DNA of 64,000 nt from Alteromonadaceae bacterium 2753L.S.0a.02 (GCA_007827375.1 VISH01000002.1:1699001-1763000); one strand, 5' to 3'. Shown: positions 42,695 through 52,338, counted from the stretch's first letter. Translations and numbers: made by a program. Notes: generated from the letters alone by a model not told the origin.

Positions 42695-44407
42695 CTAGTT
42701 GATGAGCGACAAGCAGCAACGATAGCGCACTGCACGACTGTCTTCTTCGTGAAGAATTTCTCCTTGCAAGCTGTAGTAACGGTAATCGCCCTCGGCGTTT
42801 TTCAAGCGGGCTGCTGTGGTCATGGTACCCAGTTTAGACAAACTCGCAGTGAGCTCTTTGCGTAGCTTGTGTTCGTCTTCAGGGTGCACGCGATCAAAAA
42901 TTTCCATTTTGCGGTAAATGTTTTTTTCCAACTCAGTAGTAAAACCCAGCAGCTCCAGTGCGATGTCACTCCAGTGCACGGAACCTTTTTCGAGGTCCCA
43001 TTCGAAACTGGGTAATGTCGAGTGAGTACTGCTTACGCGATTAATATGGGGCGCTTCAGCTTCAGACTTTTTCAGTTGCTCGCTAAGCTCGGCAATTTCA
43101 AGCACTTTGGAATAGCCGAAAGTTACGTTATCAATAAAACCTGTAAAACTGGTAAAACTGCTCACGGAGTGCGCTTTTGATTGTTTACCGTAAAAGCTCA
43201 ACACACCCCAGAGTTCACCATGCGTGATAATTGGGAAATGCACACAGGTATCACAAAAGTTGGTAAATTTATCGCGAATGGCTTTCGGGGGAAAGTTCTC
43301 TGGCGGGCAGGTGTAGTTGCGGTTACTGCCACCAATAATTGTGGTTTCGGTGTGTTCAAAAATTTTATGTACGTGCAAATGCGCGCGTCTATGGCGATCG
43401 TATACGAGGCAGGACAACAATCCGTAATCCATGAATTGGCTGAACAGAGGCGCTACACTCATGATTTTATCGAGTCGTGTGTCGACGATATCTTGAGTCA
43501 TCTCGAAACTGTTGTTGATCAGGGCGTTGGTGTAATGGGTGTTGTTGAGTGATGCTTTGGCGGTGGCCAATTCACAAAAATTTTCATCGACCTGGACTTC
43601 GCAAAGTGTCGGGGCAATGGTAATCGCCCGTGTCGGTAAAGTACTACTGTGAATCATACTTTCCAGCGTGGTTACACTGCGGTTTGCCAATACATCCAGG
43701 TTTTGATCGATAAACGCCAGCTCAGGGTTAAACACCTTCATAAGAGAAATGGAATCGAATGCGATTACGTCTATGTCACCAGGGCACCGCACACCACTGT
43801 CCTGAACCTGTTTGATAAAGCCGAGCGCGGTATAACCTGCGCCGCAAATTACACCAGTGGCGCGCGACATACGTTGAATAAACTCTGTGCCCGCGCTCTG
43901 TCCACCCGCAAAAAGCGTATCGGGCGCGCAAATAATTTGTTCAGTGCCACAGGGGAGGTTGTCGGCGCGCATTAATTCAACAAAGTGTTCGTAACGTTTA
44001 CGCAGGTCGTATTGAGTGATGTCTCCCACAAACAATAATTCTTTATGGCCTTTGGCGCGCAGGTACTTGTAGGCGAGCTCTGTTCCGGCGGCGTTATCGC
44101 AGGCGATAACCGGTACATCCAGAGGGAAGTAGTCGTGCGCAACCGCGAGGACCGGAATACCTCGATTTTGAATTTTCTCAATGAGTTTGGGGTTGGCGGC
44201 GTTGCGGATCACTATCACACCATCGTAATTCTCAAGCGCAACTCCCAGATTGTACTCGCCAAAGCCGTTGGTTCGAATGGCCGTAAAACGGTAGTGCTTT
44301 AGTTCGCAAATATGCCGAATCTGATTGAGAATTTCTCCCATGTAATCGCCTTGCAAAAAAGGCGCAATAACAACGATGTGGGTAGCTTTATCTTTGCGGT
44401 GGAACAT
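42695..44407 (-). CDS. Orphan LacI-type sensor domain + GAF-like + PAS protein, no output domain
   Basis: 570 aa. Residues about 9-285 look like the periplasmic-binding (Peripla_BP_3) half of LacI regulators: IVVIAPFLQGDYMGEILNQI, DGVIVIRNAANPKLIE, CDNAAGTELAYKYLRAKGHK, DIDVIAFDS. The LacI DNA-binding helix-turn-helix is missing and there is no signal peptide, so the domain should be cytoplasmic. About 300-440 resembles GAF (HFPIITHGELWGVLSFYG near 395-412). About 470-568 is PAS (FEWDLEKGSVHWSDIALELL, VHPEDEHKL). Related proteins with this front usually continue into GGDEF or a kinase; here it stops after PAS. It is convergent with fliJ. Confidence 0.78.
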   Translation of the reverse strand: MFHRKDKATHIVVIAPFLQGDYMGEILNQIRHICELKHYRFTAIRTNGFGEYNLGVALENYDGVIVIRNAANPKLIEKIQNRGIPVLAVAHDYFPLDVPVIACDNAAGTELAYKYLRAKGHKELLFVGDITQYDLRKRYEHFVELMRADNLPCGTEQIICAPDTLFAGGQSAGTEFIQRMSRATGVICGAGYTALGFIKQVQDSGVRCPGDIDVIAFDSISLMKVFNPELAFIDQNLDVLANRSVTTLESMIHSSTLPTRAITIAPTLCEVQVDENFCELATAKASLNNTHYTNALINNSFEMTQDIVDTRLDKIMSVAPLFSQFMDYGLLSCLVYDRHRRAHLHVHKIFEHTETTIIGGSNRNYTCPPENFPPKAIRDKFTNFCDTCVHFPIITHGELWGVLSFYGKQSKAHSVSSFTSFTGFIDNVTFGYSKVLEIAELSEQLKKSEAEAPHINRVSSTHSTLPSFEWDLEKGSVHWSDIALELLGFTTELEKNIYRKMEIFDRVHPEDEHKLRKELTASLSKLGTMTTAARLKNAEGDYRYYSLQGEILHEEDSRAVRYRCCLSLIN

Positions 44408-44794
44408 TGCTTCTCCGGGGACGGGGCGGCGAGTCGCCCACGAAATTAGGCCGATTTTCGCAAGGCTTTCTTAAGATTTCTAGTCCCTTTTTGTTGATGA
44501 TGCAAATAACGTCACCTGATTCAAACAGTCATTTGATTGTAGATAAGCGCGTCAACAACTGTACCCGTTTTTCAGCCTAAATGGTTATAAACCACTGCTT
44601 ATTGAGAGGGTAAAGATCTAAATAAAATTAGCCATTTGGGTTGCTAGCAACTTCAGTAACACGGGCTAGACTTAAGCAAAGATGGGATAGTGCTTTTTTG
44701 CATACCCAGAAGATGTTGCCGCTAACCGTGAAATAAGCCTCAAAGCACAGGTGTGCGACAAACGAAAACGGGATTTTCAATAAGGAGGTGGCAC
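44408..44794. promoter_or_regulatory. Divergent region between the LacI-like gene and the chemotaxis cluster
   Basis: 387 bp without a gene. AAGGAGGTG just before 44795 is a very strong ribosome site. TAAAGATC near 44609 followed 12 nt later by GCCATTTG is a poor sigma-28 match and is not claimed. I cannot place a promoter for either gene. Confidence 0.4.
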
Positions 44795-45079
44795 ATGGCC
44801 CACGCCGTAGATTTCAACTTACCGGAAAATATGACCATTGCCAATATACACGGTTTACACGAAGAATTTGAAGCCCTGGTCGACAAACAAGATTGTGATC
44901 AGGTTAACCTGCATGGTCAGGCAGTAACAAGGGCGGACACAGCAGGTTTGCAGCTATTAGTGGCTTTTATACAGGCGACCCGCGAACGACAGATAAACGT
45001 AACCTGGGATCATCCCTCCGAAAAGCTGTGTACAGCTGCCGAATTGCTCGGATTGTCACAAGCCATCGGAATCCACTGA
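44795..45079 (+). CDS. STAS domain protein at the head of the chemotaxis cluster
   Basis: 94 aa from ATG 44795 behind AAGGAGGTG. The STAS fold is visible: FNLPENMTIANIHGLHEEFE, CDQVNLHGQAVTRADTAGLQ, LQLLVAFIQATRER. At the usual phospho-Ser place it has DTAG, with Thr. STAS genes ahead of cheY-cheA are known in gammaproteobacterial che clusters, where their partner is unclear. An upstream in-frame start at 44753 lacks a ribosome site. Confidence 0.88.
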   Translation: MAHAVDFNLPENMTIANIHGLHEEFEALVDKQDCDQVNLHGQAVTRADTAGLQLLVAFIQATRERQINVTWDHPSEKLCTAAELLGLSQAIGIH

Positions 45080-45160
45080 GTAACATAATTTTCACAGCGT
45101 GGTTCTGGTAACAATATTTTCACACAAACACTCGCAATAAGATGATTGGAGATATTCCTT

Positions 45161-45523
45161 ATGGCAAAGATACTTGCTGTCGATGATTCTGCCTCAATGC
45201 GGCAGATGGTTAGCTTTACGCTCAAGGGTGCGGGTCATGAAGTGTGTGAAGCGTCAGATGGCGCGGAGGCCTTGAAAATGGCAAAAGCAGAGTCGGGGGT
45301 TGATTTAGTAATCTCCGATATCAATATGCCGAACATGGACGGCATTGCACTGATAAAAGAGCTACGGCAACTCCCTGATTTCAAATTTACACCGATTTTG
45401 ATGTTAACTACCGAGTCGGGTGCTGATAAAAAATCTGAAGGTAAAGCGGCGGGTGCAACAGGTTGGATCGTTAAACCATTTAATCCCGACCAGCTGCTGG
45501 CCACAATCGGTAAAGTGTTGTAA
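45161..45523 (+). CDS. cheY: Chemotaxis response regulator CheY
   Basis: 120 aa, a single receiver domain. The acidic pair is in ILAVDDSASMR (about 4-14), the phosphoacceptor Asp in LVISDINMPNMDG (about 51-63), Thr in LMLTTESGADKK and Lys in WIVKPFNPDQ. Start ATG 45161 follows GGAG by 9 bp. It would carry the signal from CheA to FliM; no cheZ phosphatase gene follows, unlike the main Pseudomonas/Vibrio cluster. Confidence 0.95.
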   Translation: MAKILAVDDSASMRQMVSFTLKGAGHEVCEASDGAEALKMAKAESGVDLVISDINMPNMDGIALIKELRQLPDFKFTPILMLTTESGADKKSEGKAAGATGWIVKPFNPDQLLATIGKVL

Positions 45524-45612
45524 GCCGCGCAGTGTTTCACCGGGATGCACTTATGCCAATCGTGGGTAAACGCAGATTGTGTCCACGAAAACCTCAAAAA
45601 GAGTGATCGACT

Positions 45613-48069
45613 ATGACAATAGATCTCTCCCAGTTTCATCAGGTATTTTACGAGGAAAGCTACGAGGGGCTGGATATTATGGAATCCGCCCTGATGGAAC
45701 TTGACCTCGAAAATATCGACAGCGAAACCATCAACGCCATTTTTCGTGCGGCTCACTCCATCAAAGGTGGCAGTGCGACCTTTGGTTTTTCGTCGGTTTC
45801 CGAGTTCACCCACGACCTTGAAACCATTCTCGATCAGGTAAGAGCCGGGACTCGTAAGTTTCGCCGTGGCGACGTGGATCTGTGTTTGCAATCGGTAGAT
45901 TGTATGCGGGAGATGTTGCAATTGCTCCAGTCTGGCGAAGCGGGCGTAACGCCGAAATCTCAGGAGCTCAAACAAAAATTTGGAGCAATGTTAGCGCCTC
46001 AATCTGAAAGTGAGGCAGTAACAGACACAGCTGATGAACCCGTATCGCAAACCGGTGAAACTGAGCCGCAACTTTGGCAAATTCATTTCGTGCCGGGCAG
46101 TGATATTCTGAAAACCGGTAATGATGTAGCCAGAATGTTTCGCGAGCTGGCCGATCTGGGTACGCTCTCGCAGGTTAACTGTAATTACAACTTGCCGGAA
46201 TTAAAATCCATTGATCCCGAATGTTGTTACTTGAGCTGGGATCTCTCGTTGCAAACCTCAAGCGCGAGCGAGTATATCGCCGAAGTTTTTGAATGGGTGA
46301 GTGATGAATCTGAACTTATCATCACACCCTGTCACCAACGCTCACAATGGCATATTCAATTTAAACCCGACGAAAATATATTGCGAACCGGCAATGAGCC
46401 CTTGCGACTCTTTGGCGCTCTTCGGGAGCTTGGAGAAATCGAGGCGCTTGCCCATGTTGAAGGGCTTCCCGGGTTACGACTGTACGATCATGAACGATGT
46501 TTTATCTGGTGGGATATCAAACTCACATCGGAACGGACCGACAGAGCAGCAATTGAGGAAATATTTGAATGGGTGAGTGACGAATCTGAGATCACTATTG
46601 AGCAAAGCAATCCCATTTTGGAAAAAATCGAAAAACAGCAATCACCAAGTATCACACAAACGCCACAATCCGGCAAAGCAGCGGTCGTACCTATTGTGCG
46701 GGAAACTGTCAGTTCGGATGTTCAACAAGAACGCGTAGCTGGTGAACCCGTGGTGCCGCAAAAAAATACCACTGTTGAGGAATCGAAGCAGAACACGGCT
46801 AAAAGTGTGGCTAAAAAATCCGCCGAACCCGGTTCCATTCGGGTGGGAATTGATAAGGTTGACAACCTAATCAATATGGTGGGCGAACTGGTAATTACAC
46901 AATCAATGCTGGGCCAGTTGGGTACTGATTTTGATGTTGATCGGGTTCCAAAATTATTGGAAGGTCTCGGGCAGCTGGAACAAAACACGCGCGAATTACA
47001 AGAAAGTGTGATGCGTATTCGTATGCTGCCAATCAGTTTTGCATTCAGTCGTTTCCCTCGTATGGTGCGCGACCTAAGCCAAACCCTTGGCAAGCAATTG
47101 CATTTGGAAATGCTCGGGGAACAAACTGAGCTCGACAAAACCGTGATGGAAAAAATTGGCGACCCGCTGGTTCATCTGGTACGCAATGCGGTTGATCACG
47201 GTATTGAAATGCCAGAAGAACGTATTGCCAAAGGAAAGTCTGCAACCGGGCGAATTACACTCAATGCCTATCACCAGGGTGGCAACGTTGTTATTGAAAT
47301 CAGTGACGATGGTAAGGGGCTCGATAGAGAAAAAATAGTCAGTAAAGCCGTTGAAAAACATCTTCTTTCAAGTGCCGAAGCAGATTCTCTCAATGATGAG
47401 CAGGTTTTTGATCTTATTTTCCAACCAGGGTTTTCCACTGCGCATGCAGTGAGCGACCTCTCGGGCCGCGGTGTGGGAATGGATGTTGTAAAACGCAATA
47501 TTCAGGCACTAAACGGTATTGTGGAAATTCGATCGGAAAAAGACAAGGGTTCCACCATAACTATCCGTCTGCCCTTAACTCTAGCTATTCTCGACGGTCA
47601 GTTGGTTCGCGTTGGTACCAACACCTATATTTTCCCCTTGGTATCTATCATCGAATCTTTGCAGTGCCGTCGTGAATTTATCAACAAAGTCGCTGGTGGC
47701 TGTAACGTGTTCAAACTCAGAGACGATTATGTGCCGATTATTGAGCTTCACAAAACGTTTGCCGTGAAACCCGATACCACAGATCTCGACCAATCTCTGA
47801 TTGTTGTTGTGGAATGTGACGGCGATAAAGTGGGTATTGTTGTCGACGAATTACTGGCGCAACAGCAGGTGGTGATTAAAAGCCTGGAACAAAACTATAA
47901 ACGCGTCGATGGCATATCCGGCGCAACAATTTTAGGCGATGGCACTGTGGCACTTATTTTGGATATTGTTGGCATTGTCAAACTCGCCGGGGAAAAATTT
48001 AATCAGAGTATAACGCGCAACAGTTCTCTATCGCAGTCGATTGTTAATTTAGCGCAAATGGCCAGCTAA
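45613..48069 (+). CDS. cheA: Chemotaxis histidine kinase CheA with a tandem-duplicated linker domain
   Basis: 818 aa. The Hpt domain has phospho-His48 in AAHSIKGG. Two similar domains follow: about 154-238 (LWQIHFVPGSDILKTGND to FEWVSDESELIITP) and about 245-329 (QWHIQFKPDENILRTGNE to FEWVSDESEITIEQ). A linker rich in Gln and Val leads to the dimerisation helices (IRVGIDKVDNLINMVGELVI, about 408-427), the ATPase domain (LVRNAVDHGIEMPEERIA, DLSGRGVGMDVVKRNI) and the CheW-like domain (about 670-805). The repeats occupy the place of the CheY/CheB-binding P2 domain. Confidence 0.96.
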   Translation: MTIDLSQFHQVFYEESYEGLDIMESALMELDLENIDSETINAIFRAAHSIKGGSATFGFSSVSEFTHDLETILDQVRAGTRKFRRGDVDLCLQSVDCMREMLQLLQSGEAGVTPKSQELKQKFGAMLAPQSESEAVTDTADEPVSQTGETEPQLWQIHFVPGSDILKTGNDVARMFRELADLGTLSQVNCNYNLPELKSIDPECCYLSWDLSLQTSSASEYIAEVFEWVSDESELIITPCHQRSQWHIQFKPDENILRTGNEPLRLFGALRELGEIEALAHVEGLPGLRLYDHERCFIWWDIKLTSERTDRAAIEEIFEWVSDESEITIEQSNPILEKIEKQQSPSITQTPQSGKAAVVPIVRETVSSDVQQERVAGEPVVPQKNTTVEESKQNTAKSVAKKSAEPGSIRVGIDKVDNLINMVGELVITQSMLGQLGTDFDVDRVPKLLEGLGQLEQNTRELQESVMRIRMLPISFAFSRFPRMVRDLSQTLGKQLHLEMLGEQTELDKTVMEKIGDPLVHLVRNAVDHGIEMPEERIAKGKSATGRITLNAYHQGGNVVIEISDDGKGLDREKIVSKAVEKHLLSSAEADSLNDEQVFDLIFQPGFSTAHAVSDLSGRGVGMDVVKRNIQALNGIVEIRSEKDKGSTITIRLPLTLAILDGQLVRVGTNTYIFPLVSIIESLQCRREFINKVAGGCNVFKLRDDYVPIIELHKTFAVKPDTTDLDQSLIVVVECDGDKVGIVVDELLAQQQVVIKSLEQNYKRVDGISGATILGDGTVALILDIVGIVKLAGEKFNQSITRNSSLSQSIVNLAQMAS

Positions 48070-48081
48070 TCGGAGATAAGC

Positions 48082-48651
48082 ATGCAAGCCAATTTGAAAG
48101 CAGAAAACGCCGTACTGGGCAATGCCGCAAGCAACGTGGAGGGCATCAATCCCAATGCGCATGAAAGTGATCAATACCTCACATTTATCATGGCTGGTGA
48201 GGAATACGGCGTAGATATTCTATGTGTACAGGAAATACGTGGCTGGGAATCTGCAACTCCGCTACCCAACGCGCCGAGCCACATTAAAGGGGTCATTAAT
48301 CTTCGCGGGACCATCGTGCCAATCGTCGATTTAAGACAATGCTTTGGTATGGAAGCCATAGACTATACCCCGGTTACTGTTGTTATTGTTCTAAAAGTTA
48401 AATCGGAAGATGGCGAACATCGGATAATGGGTATAGTTGTTGATGCGGTATCTGACGTATACGCGTTAAGTGAATCAGATATGCGCCCACCGCCAGATTT
48501 ATCTAACGCTGTAAATACAGATTTTGTAAAGGGTTTGGTCAACGTCCAGGAAAAAATGGTTATCCTGCTGGACATCGATAAATTACTTACACTTGATGAC
48601 GTGCCAAATTTATCCAACTTGGCGAAGCAAATACAATCATCGACTAACTAA
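48082..48651 (+). CDS. cheW: Chemotaxis coupling protein CheW
   Basis: 189 aa with an N-terminal extension of about 30 residues. CheW core: YLTFIMAGEEYGVDILCVQE, WESATPLPNAPSHIKGVINL, RGTIVPIVDLRQCFGM, DMRPPPDLSNAVNTDFVKGL. It links the receptor to CheA and lies 12 bp after cheA. Confidence 0.96.
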   Translation: MQANLKAENAVLGNAASNVEGINPNAHESDQYLTFIMAGEEYGVDILCVQEIRGWESATPLPNAPSHIKGVINLRGTIVPIVDLRQCFGMEAIDYTPVTVVIVLKVKSEDGEHRIMGIVVDAVSDVYALSESDMRPPPDLSNAVNTDFVKGLVNVQEKMVILLDIDKLLTLDDVPNLSNLAKQIQSSTN

Positions 48652-48714
48652 AACTTTCAGGGTCGAGAATAATTAATTCTTGTGGCAACCCGGCAACGAA
48701 AAGGAAGCGGATTT

Positions 48715-51456
48715 ATGAACGGCATATTTTCTGTATTTGGCCTCGGCGGTGATAAGTGTAAAGAACTGGCCGATAAACTCCAGGCAGTAGACAGAACACA
48801 AGCGGTTATTGAATTTGATATGGCCGGTAACATACTTGCAGCCAATGATAATTTTTTGCGGGTGATGGGGTATATGCAACATGAAGTGGTTGGGCGACAC
48901 CACGGTATGTTTGTAGAAGCCGAATACCAGAATTCAGCGGAATACCAGCAGTTTTGGGCTGCGCTTAATCGTGGTGAATCAAAAGTGCAGGAATTTAAAC
49001 GGGTGGGTAAGGGGGGTAAAACAGTATGGATTCAAGCTTCCTATAATCCACTGTTGGGCAGTGATGGAAAACCCTACAAGGTCATTAAACTCGCTATTGA
49101 TGTTACCGAACGCAAACAGCAGGAAGATGCAAACAGAGAAGCGGCAAACCTTGCCAGTGCTTTACGCTTATGCCAGGCGAATGTAATGCTGGCTGACAAT
49201 AATCTCAACATAGTTTACATGAACAACACTGTAACGGAAATGATGCGCAGTAACGAAGCGGAGCTCAAGCAGCATTTACCTGGATTTAATGTCGACTCAC
49301 TAGTAGGGACCAACGTTGACATGTTTCATGCCGACCCAAGTAAACAACGTAAAATGTTGGCATCGCTTTCTGAAGCTTACCGCACCGACATTAAAGTGGG
49401 TGGATTAACATTCGGTTTGATCGCTTCTCCTTGGATTGACACTAATGGCACGCGCTTGGGCACACTTATTGAGTGGGATGATAAAACGGAACGCCTCGCG
49501 GAATCTGACAAGCGTTCAGCCGAGGCCGCTGAAAATCTCCGGATTCGACAATCGCTGGATGTATGTGATACGTCGGTGATGGTAGCAGACACAGATTTGA
49601 AAATTATTTATATGAACGAGGCTGTGCAAAGCATGTTGAAGGACCGCGAAGCGGAAATTCGCACAGTTCTTCCTTCATTCAATGTCAGCAAACTCATTGG
49701 AACTTGTGTTGACCAGTTTCATAAAAAGCCAGAGCATCAACGAAATATGCTGGCAAACTTACGTGATCCTCACAAAACCGAATTGAAAATTGCCGAGCTT
49801 ACCTTTGGTTTGATCGCAACACCGTTGTTCGATCCTGCGGGTAAACATCTAGGCACCGTGGTTGAGTGGCAGGATAAAACAGAAGCGCTGCGTAAGGCTG
49901 CAGCTGAAAAAGCAATTTCTGAAGAAAATGCCAGAGTGAGGCAAGCGTTGGACAATGTAACCACCAACGTGATGATTGCTGACAAAGACGCGAATATTAT
50001 TTATCTCAATGGCTCCGTTGAGAAAATGATGAAAACTGCAGAAAGCGATATTAGAAAGGCGTTGCCCAGTTTCGACGCTACGCGTTTACAAGGGATGAAC
50101 ATGGATACCTTCCACAAAAATCCTGCTCACCAGCGAGGTTTGCTATCGGGGCTAAAATCGACCTATCACGGTAAAGCAGAGGTTGGAGGACGCACTTTCA
50201 CTGTAATTGCAAACCCAATCGTGATTGACGGCGAGCGTATCGGTACAGTCGTGGAATGGGCTGATCGTACTGCGGAAGTTGCCATTGAGCGTGAAATCGA
50301 TTCTATTGTGGATGCCGCATCCTCTGGAGATTTTAGTAAGCAGATATCGCTCGATGGTAAAGATGGTTTCTTCCTCACTTTGGGCAAAGGTTTGAATGAA
50401 CTGATAAGCACCATGGAAGTTGCTCTGAATGACATTATTCGTATGCTCGGTGCCATGGCGCGCGGCGACTTATCTGAGCGTATCACCCGAGACTACCAGG
50501 GTGCTTTCGGTCAGATGAAACACGATGCTAACGAAACCGCAGATCGTTTAACCGAAGTGATTACCAAAATTCGCACTGCGTCTGGCTCAATTGCCTCCGC
50601 AGCGAATGAAATAGCGCAGGGCAATGCCGATTTGAGTCAGCGCACCGAAGAACAGGCGTCCTCGCTCGAAGAAACCGCATCAAGCATGGAGCAGATGACT
50701 TCAACCGTTAAGCAAAGTGCTGACAACGCCGTTCAGGCGAGTACTCTGGCGATGGAGGCGCAAAACAAGGCGCGTACCGGCGGCGAGGTGGTTAGCCGGG
50801 CGGTTAACTCCATGGAGGAAATTAACGCATCAAGTAAAAGAATTAGCGACATTATTGGTGTAATTGACGAAATCGCCTTCCAAACCAATCTGCTGGCACT
50901 AAACGCGGCGGTTGAAGCCGCCAGAGCCGGGGAGCAGGGTCGTGGATTCGCTGTTGTGGCTGGCGAAGTCCGCAATCTCGCGCAGCGTTCTGCGGCGGCG
51001 GCTAAGGAGATTAAAGATCTCATTCGTGACAGTGTTACTAAAGTACAAGACGGTACATCGTTGGTTAATGAGTCGGGCAAAACATTGAACGAAATTGTGA
51101 GTGCTGTTGAAGATGTCACCTCAATGATGCGCGAAATAGCCGACGCCTCGCGGGAACAGACTTCCGGAATCGAGCAAGTCAACACCGCCGTAACGCAGAT
51201 GGATGAAATGACCCAGCAGAATGCCGCGCTGGTTGAAGAGGCTTCTGCAGCGGGCGAAGCTATGGCGGAGCAGGCGCGCAGCATGAACCAGATCGTTGAA
51301 TTCTTCTCCGTGGTTGCTAAAACCGAAGCCGCGGTTGCGAACAGCGCTTCTTCATCCACCTCCGCTCGTGCGCCTCGCGCAGCTGCGGTGTCTCGGGTGG
51401 CAAGCAATACAAATAGCCAGTCAACAGCCGGCGACGACGAGTGGGAAGATTTTTAG
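48715..51456 (+). CDS. Soluble methyl-accepting chemotaxis protein with four PAS domains
   Basis: 913 aa from ATG 48715 (AAGGAAG upstream). No membrane segment. PAS 1 (about 20-130, VIEFDMAGNILAANDNFLRV). Then three similar units of about 130 residues starting near 149, 277 and 408, each with an ADxDxxIxYMN-like core (NVMLADNNLNIVYMNN, SVMVADTDLKIIYMNE, NVMIADKDANIIYLNG). A HAMP-like segment (about 525-610) leads to the signalling hairpin with IDEIAFQTNLLALNAAVEAA. The C-terminus DDEWEDF has the xWExF form that tethers CheR. Position inside the cluster suggests it is the main receptor for this CheA. Confidence 0.94.
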   Translation: MNGIFSVFGLGGDKCKELADKLQAVDRTQAVIEFDMAGNILAANDNFLRVMGYMQHEVVGRHHGMFVEAEYQNSAEYQQFWAALNRGESKVQEFKRVGKGGKTVWIQASYNPLLGSDGKPYKVIKLAIDVTERKQQEDANREAANLASALRLCQANVMLADNNLNIVYMNNTVTEMMRSNEAELKQHLPGFNVDSLVGTNVDMFHADPSKQRKMLASLSEAYRTDIKVGGLTFGLIASPWIDTNGTRLGTLIEWDDKTERLAESDKRSAEAAENLRIRQSLDVCDTSVMVADTDLKIIYMNEAVQSMLKDREAEIRTVLPSFNVSKLIGTCVDQFHKKPEHQRNMLANLRDPHKTELKIAELTFGLIATPLFDPAGKHLGTVVEWQDKTEALRKAAAEKAISEENARVRQALDNVTTNVMIADKDANIIYLNGSVEKMMKTAESDIRKALPSFDATRLQGMNMDTFHKNPAHQRGLLSGLKSTYHGKAEVGGRTFTVIANPIVIDGERIGTVVEWADRTAEVAIEREIDSIVDAASSGDFSKQISLDGKDGFFLTLGKGLNELISTMEVALNDIIRMLGAMARGDLSERITRDYQGAFGQMKHDANETADRLTEVITKIRTASGSIASAANEIAQGNADLSQRTEEQASSLEETASSMEQMTSTVKQSADNAVQASTLAMEAQNKARTGGEVVSRAVNSMEEINASSKRISDIIGVIDEIAFQTNLLALNAAVEAARAGEQGRGFAVVAGEVRNLAQRSAAAAKEIKDLIRDSVTKVQDGTSLVNESGKTLNEIVSAVEDVTSMMREIADASREQTSGIEQVNTAVTQMDEMTQQNAALVEEASAAGEAMAEQARSMNQIVEFFSVVAKTEAAVANSASSSTSARAPRAAAVSRVASNTNSQSTAGDDEWEDF

Positions 51457-51537
51457 GGGCGCGTGAGCAGATAACGGTTACGAGTATTTAACGTGCTAGC
51501 CAGCAGCAAGGAAGCGTTCTCAGAACGTGAATTCCCC

Positions 51538-52338
51538 ATGACTGACAATAACTTCAGTCAAATAAAATCCATCGCCTACAGTTTGACAGGTATAAATTTA
51601 TCTGATCATAAAAAAAATATGGTTTACGGCAGACTGGCGCGTCGCTTGCGCATCTTGAGTTTGCCTACCTTTGACGCCTACTGCCAGTTAATTGCCGAGG
51701 ATAATTCCATAGAGCACGTGGAATTTATCAATGCCATCACCACAAACCTCACATCCTTTTTTAGAGAAAACCACCATTTCGAATTTTTGGCCAACCAACT
51801 GTTGCCCGCACTGATGCGAAAAAATATCGCCTCGAAGCGATTGCGCATTTGGTCTGCGGGTTGTTCCACAGGTGAGGAACCCTATTCCATTGCAATGGTT
51901 GTGAAATCCATGGCCGCGCTGGCATCTTGGGATGCCAAGGTACTGGCAACCGATCTGGATTCAAACGTTGTTGCAAAAGCGAAAAACGGTATATACCCAG
52001 CGGAACGCGCCGAAAATATTCCTGATAAATACCGAAAATTTTTATCTGTTGATAAAAGTTCTGAGCGGGTTCGTGTCAAACAAGCGGTCGCCGATATTAT
52101 TACTTTTAAACAGCTCAATCTGTTACGTGATTGGCCAATGCGAGGCCCGTTCGATGTAATATTTTGTCGAAATGTGGTGATTTATTTCGATACGCCAACA
52201 CAGAAAACATTGTTCGATCGGTATGCCAATATCTTGCAATCCGATGGGCACTTATTTATTGGGCACTCCGAAAATTTGCACAACGTCAGTAATCGCTTTA
52301 GTTCTCTAGGAAAAACCATTTATCAGAGAAAAAATTAG
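51538..52338 (+). CDS. cheR: Chemotaxis protein methyltransferase CheR
   Basis: 266 aa. The N-terminal helical domain (LTGINLSDHKKNMVYGRLAR) is followed by the SAM-binding core: FFRENHHFEFL, LRIWSAGCSTGEEPYSIAM, ATDLDSNVVAKAK and FDVIFCRNVVIYFD. It methylates glutamates of the receptor just upstream, probably tethered by that receptor's EWEDF end. ATG 51538 gives the usual length; a GTG at 51493 adds 15 residues and neither has a strong ribosome site. Confidence 0.94.
   Translation: MTDNNFSQIKSIAYSLTGINLSDHKKNMVYGRLARRLRILSLPTFDAYCQLIAEDNSIEHVEFINAITTNLTSFFRENHHFEFLANQLLPALMRKNIASKRLRIWSAGCSTGEEPYSIAMVVKSMAALASWDAKVLATDLDSNVVAKAKNGIYPAERAENIPDKYRKFLSVDKSSERVRVKQAVADIITFKQLNLLRDWPMRGPFDVIFCRNVVIYFDTPTQKTLFDRYANILQSDGHLFIGHSENLHNVSNRFSSLGKTIYQRKN

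Noticed and set aside
42500..42865. Open frame after fliJ starting with a GSSSVVERQ-like peptide
   Set aside because: Such peptides often come from translating tRNA-like DNA; I could not fold a complete tRNA here, and the second half is antisense to the LacI-like gene. At most a tRNA remnant by chance.
44608..44636. Sigma-28-like TAAAGATC with GCCATTTG before the STAS gene
   Set aside because: Spacer is 12 nt and the -10 matches only GCC; too weak beside the two clear sigma-28 sites.
50733..51407. Antisense open frame of 224 codons across the receptor signalling domain
   Set aside because: Shadow of the Ala/Glu-rich receptor reading frame; Ser/Ala-rich translation without motifs.
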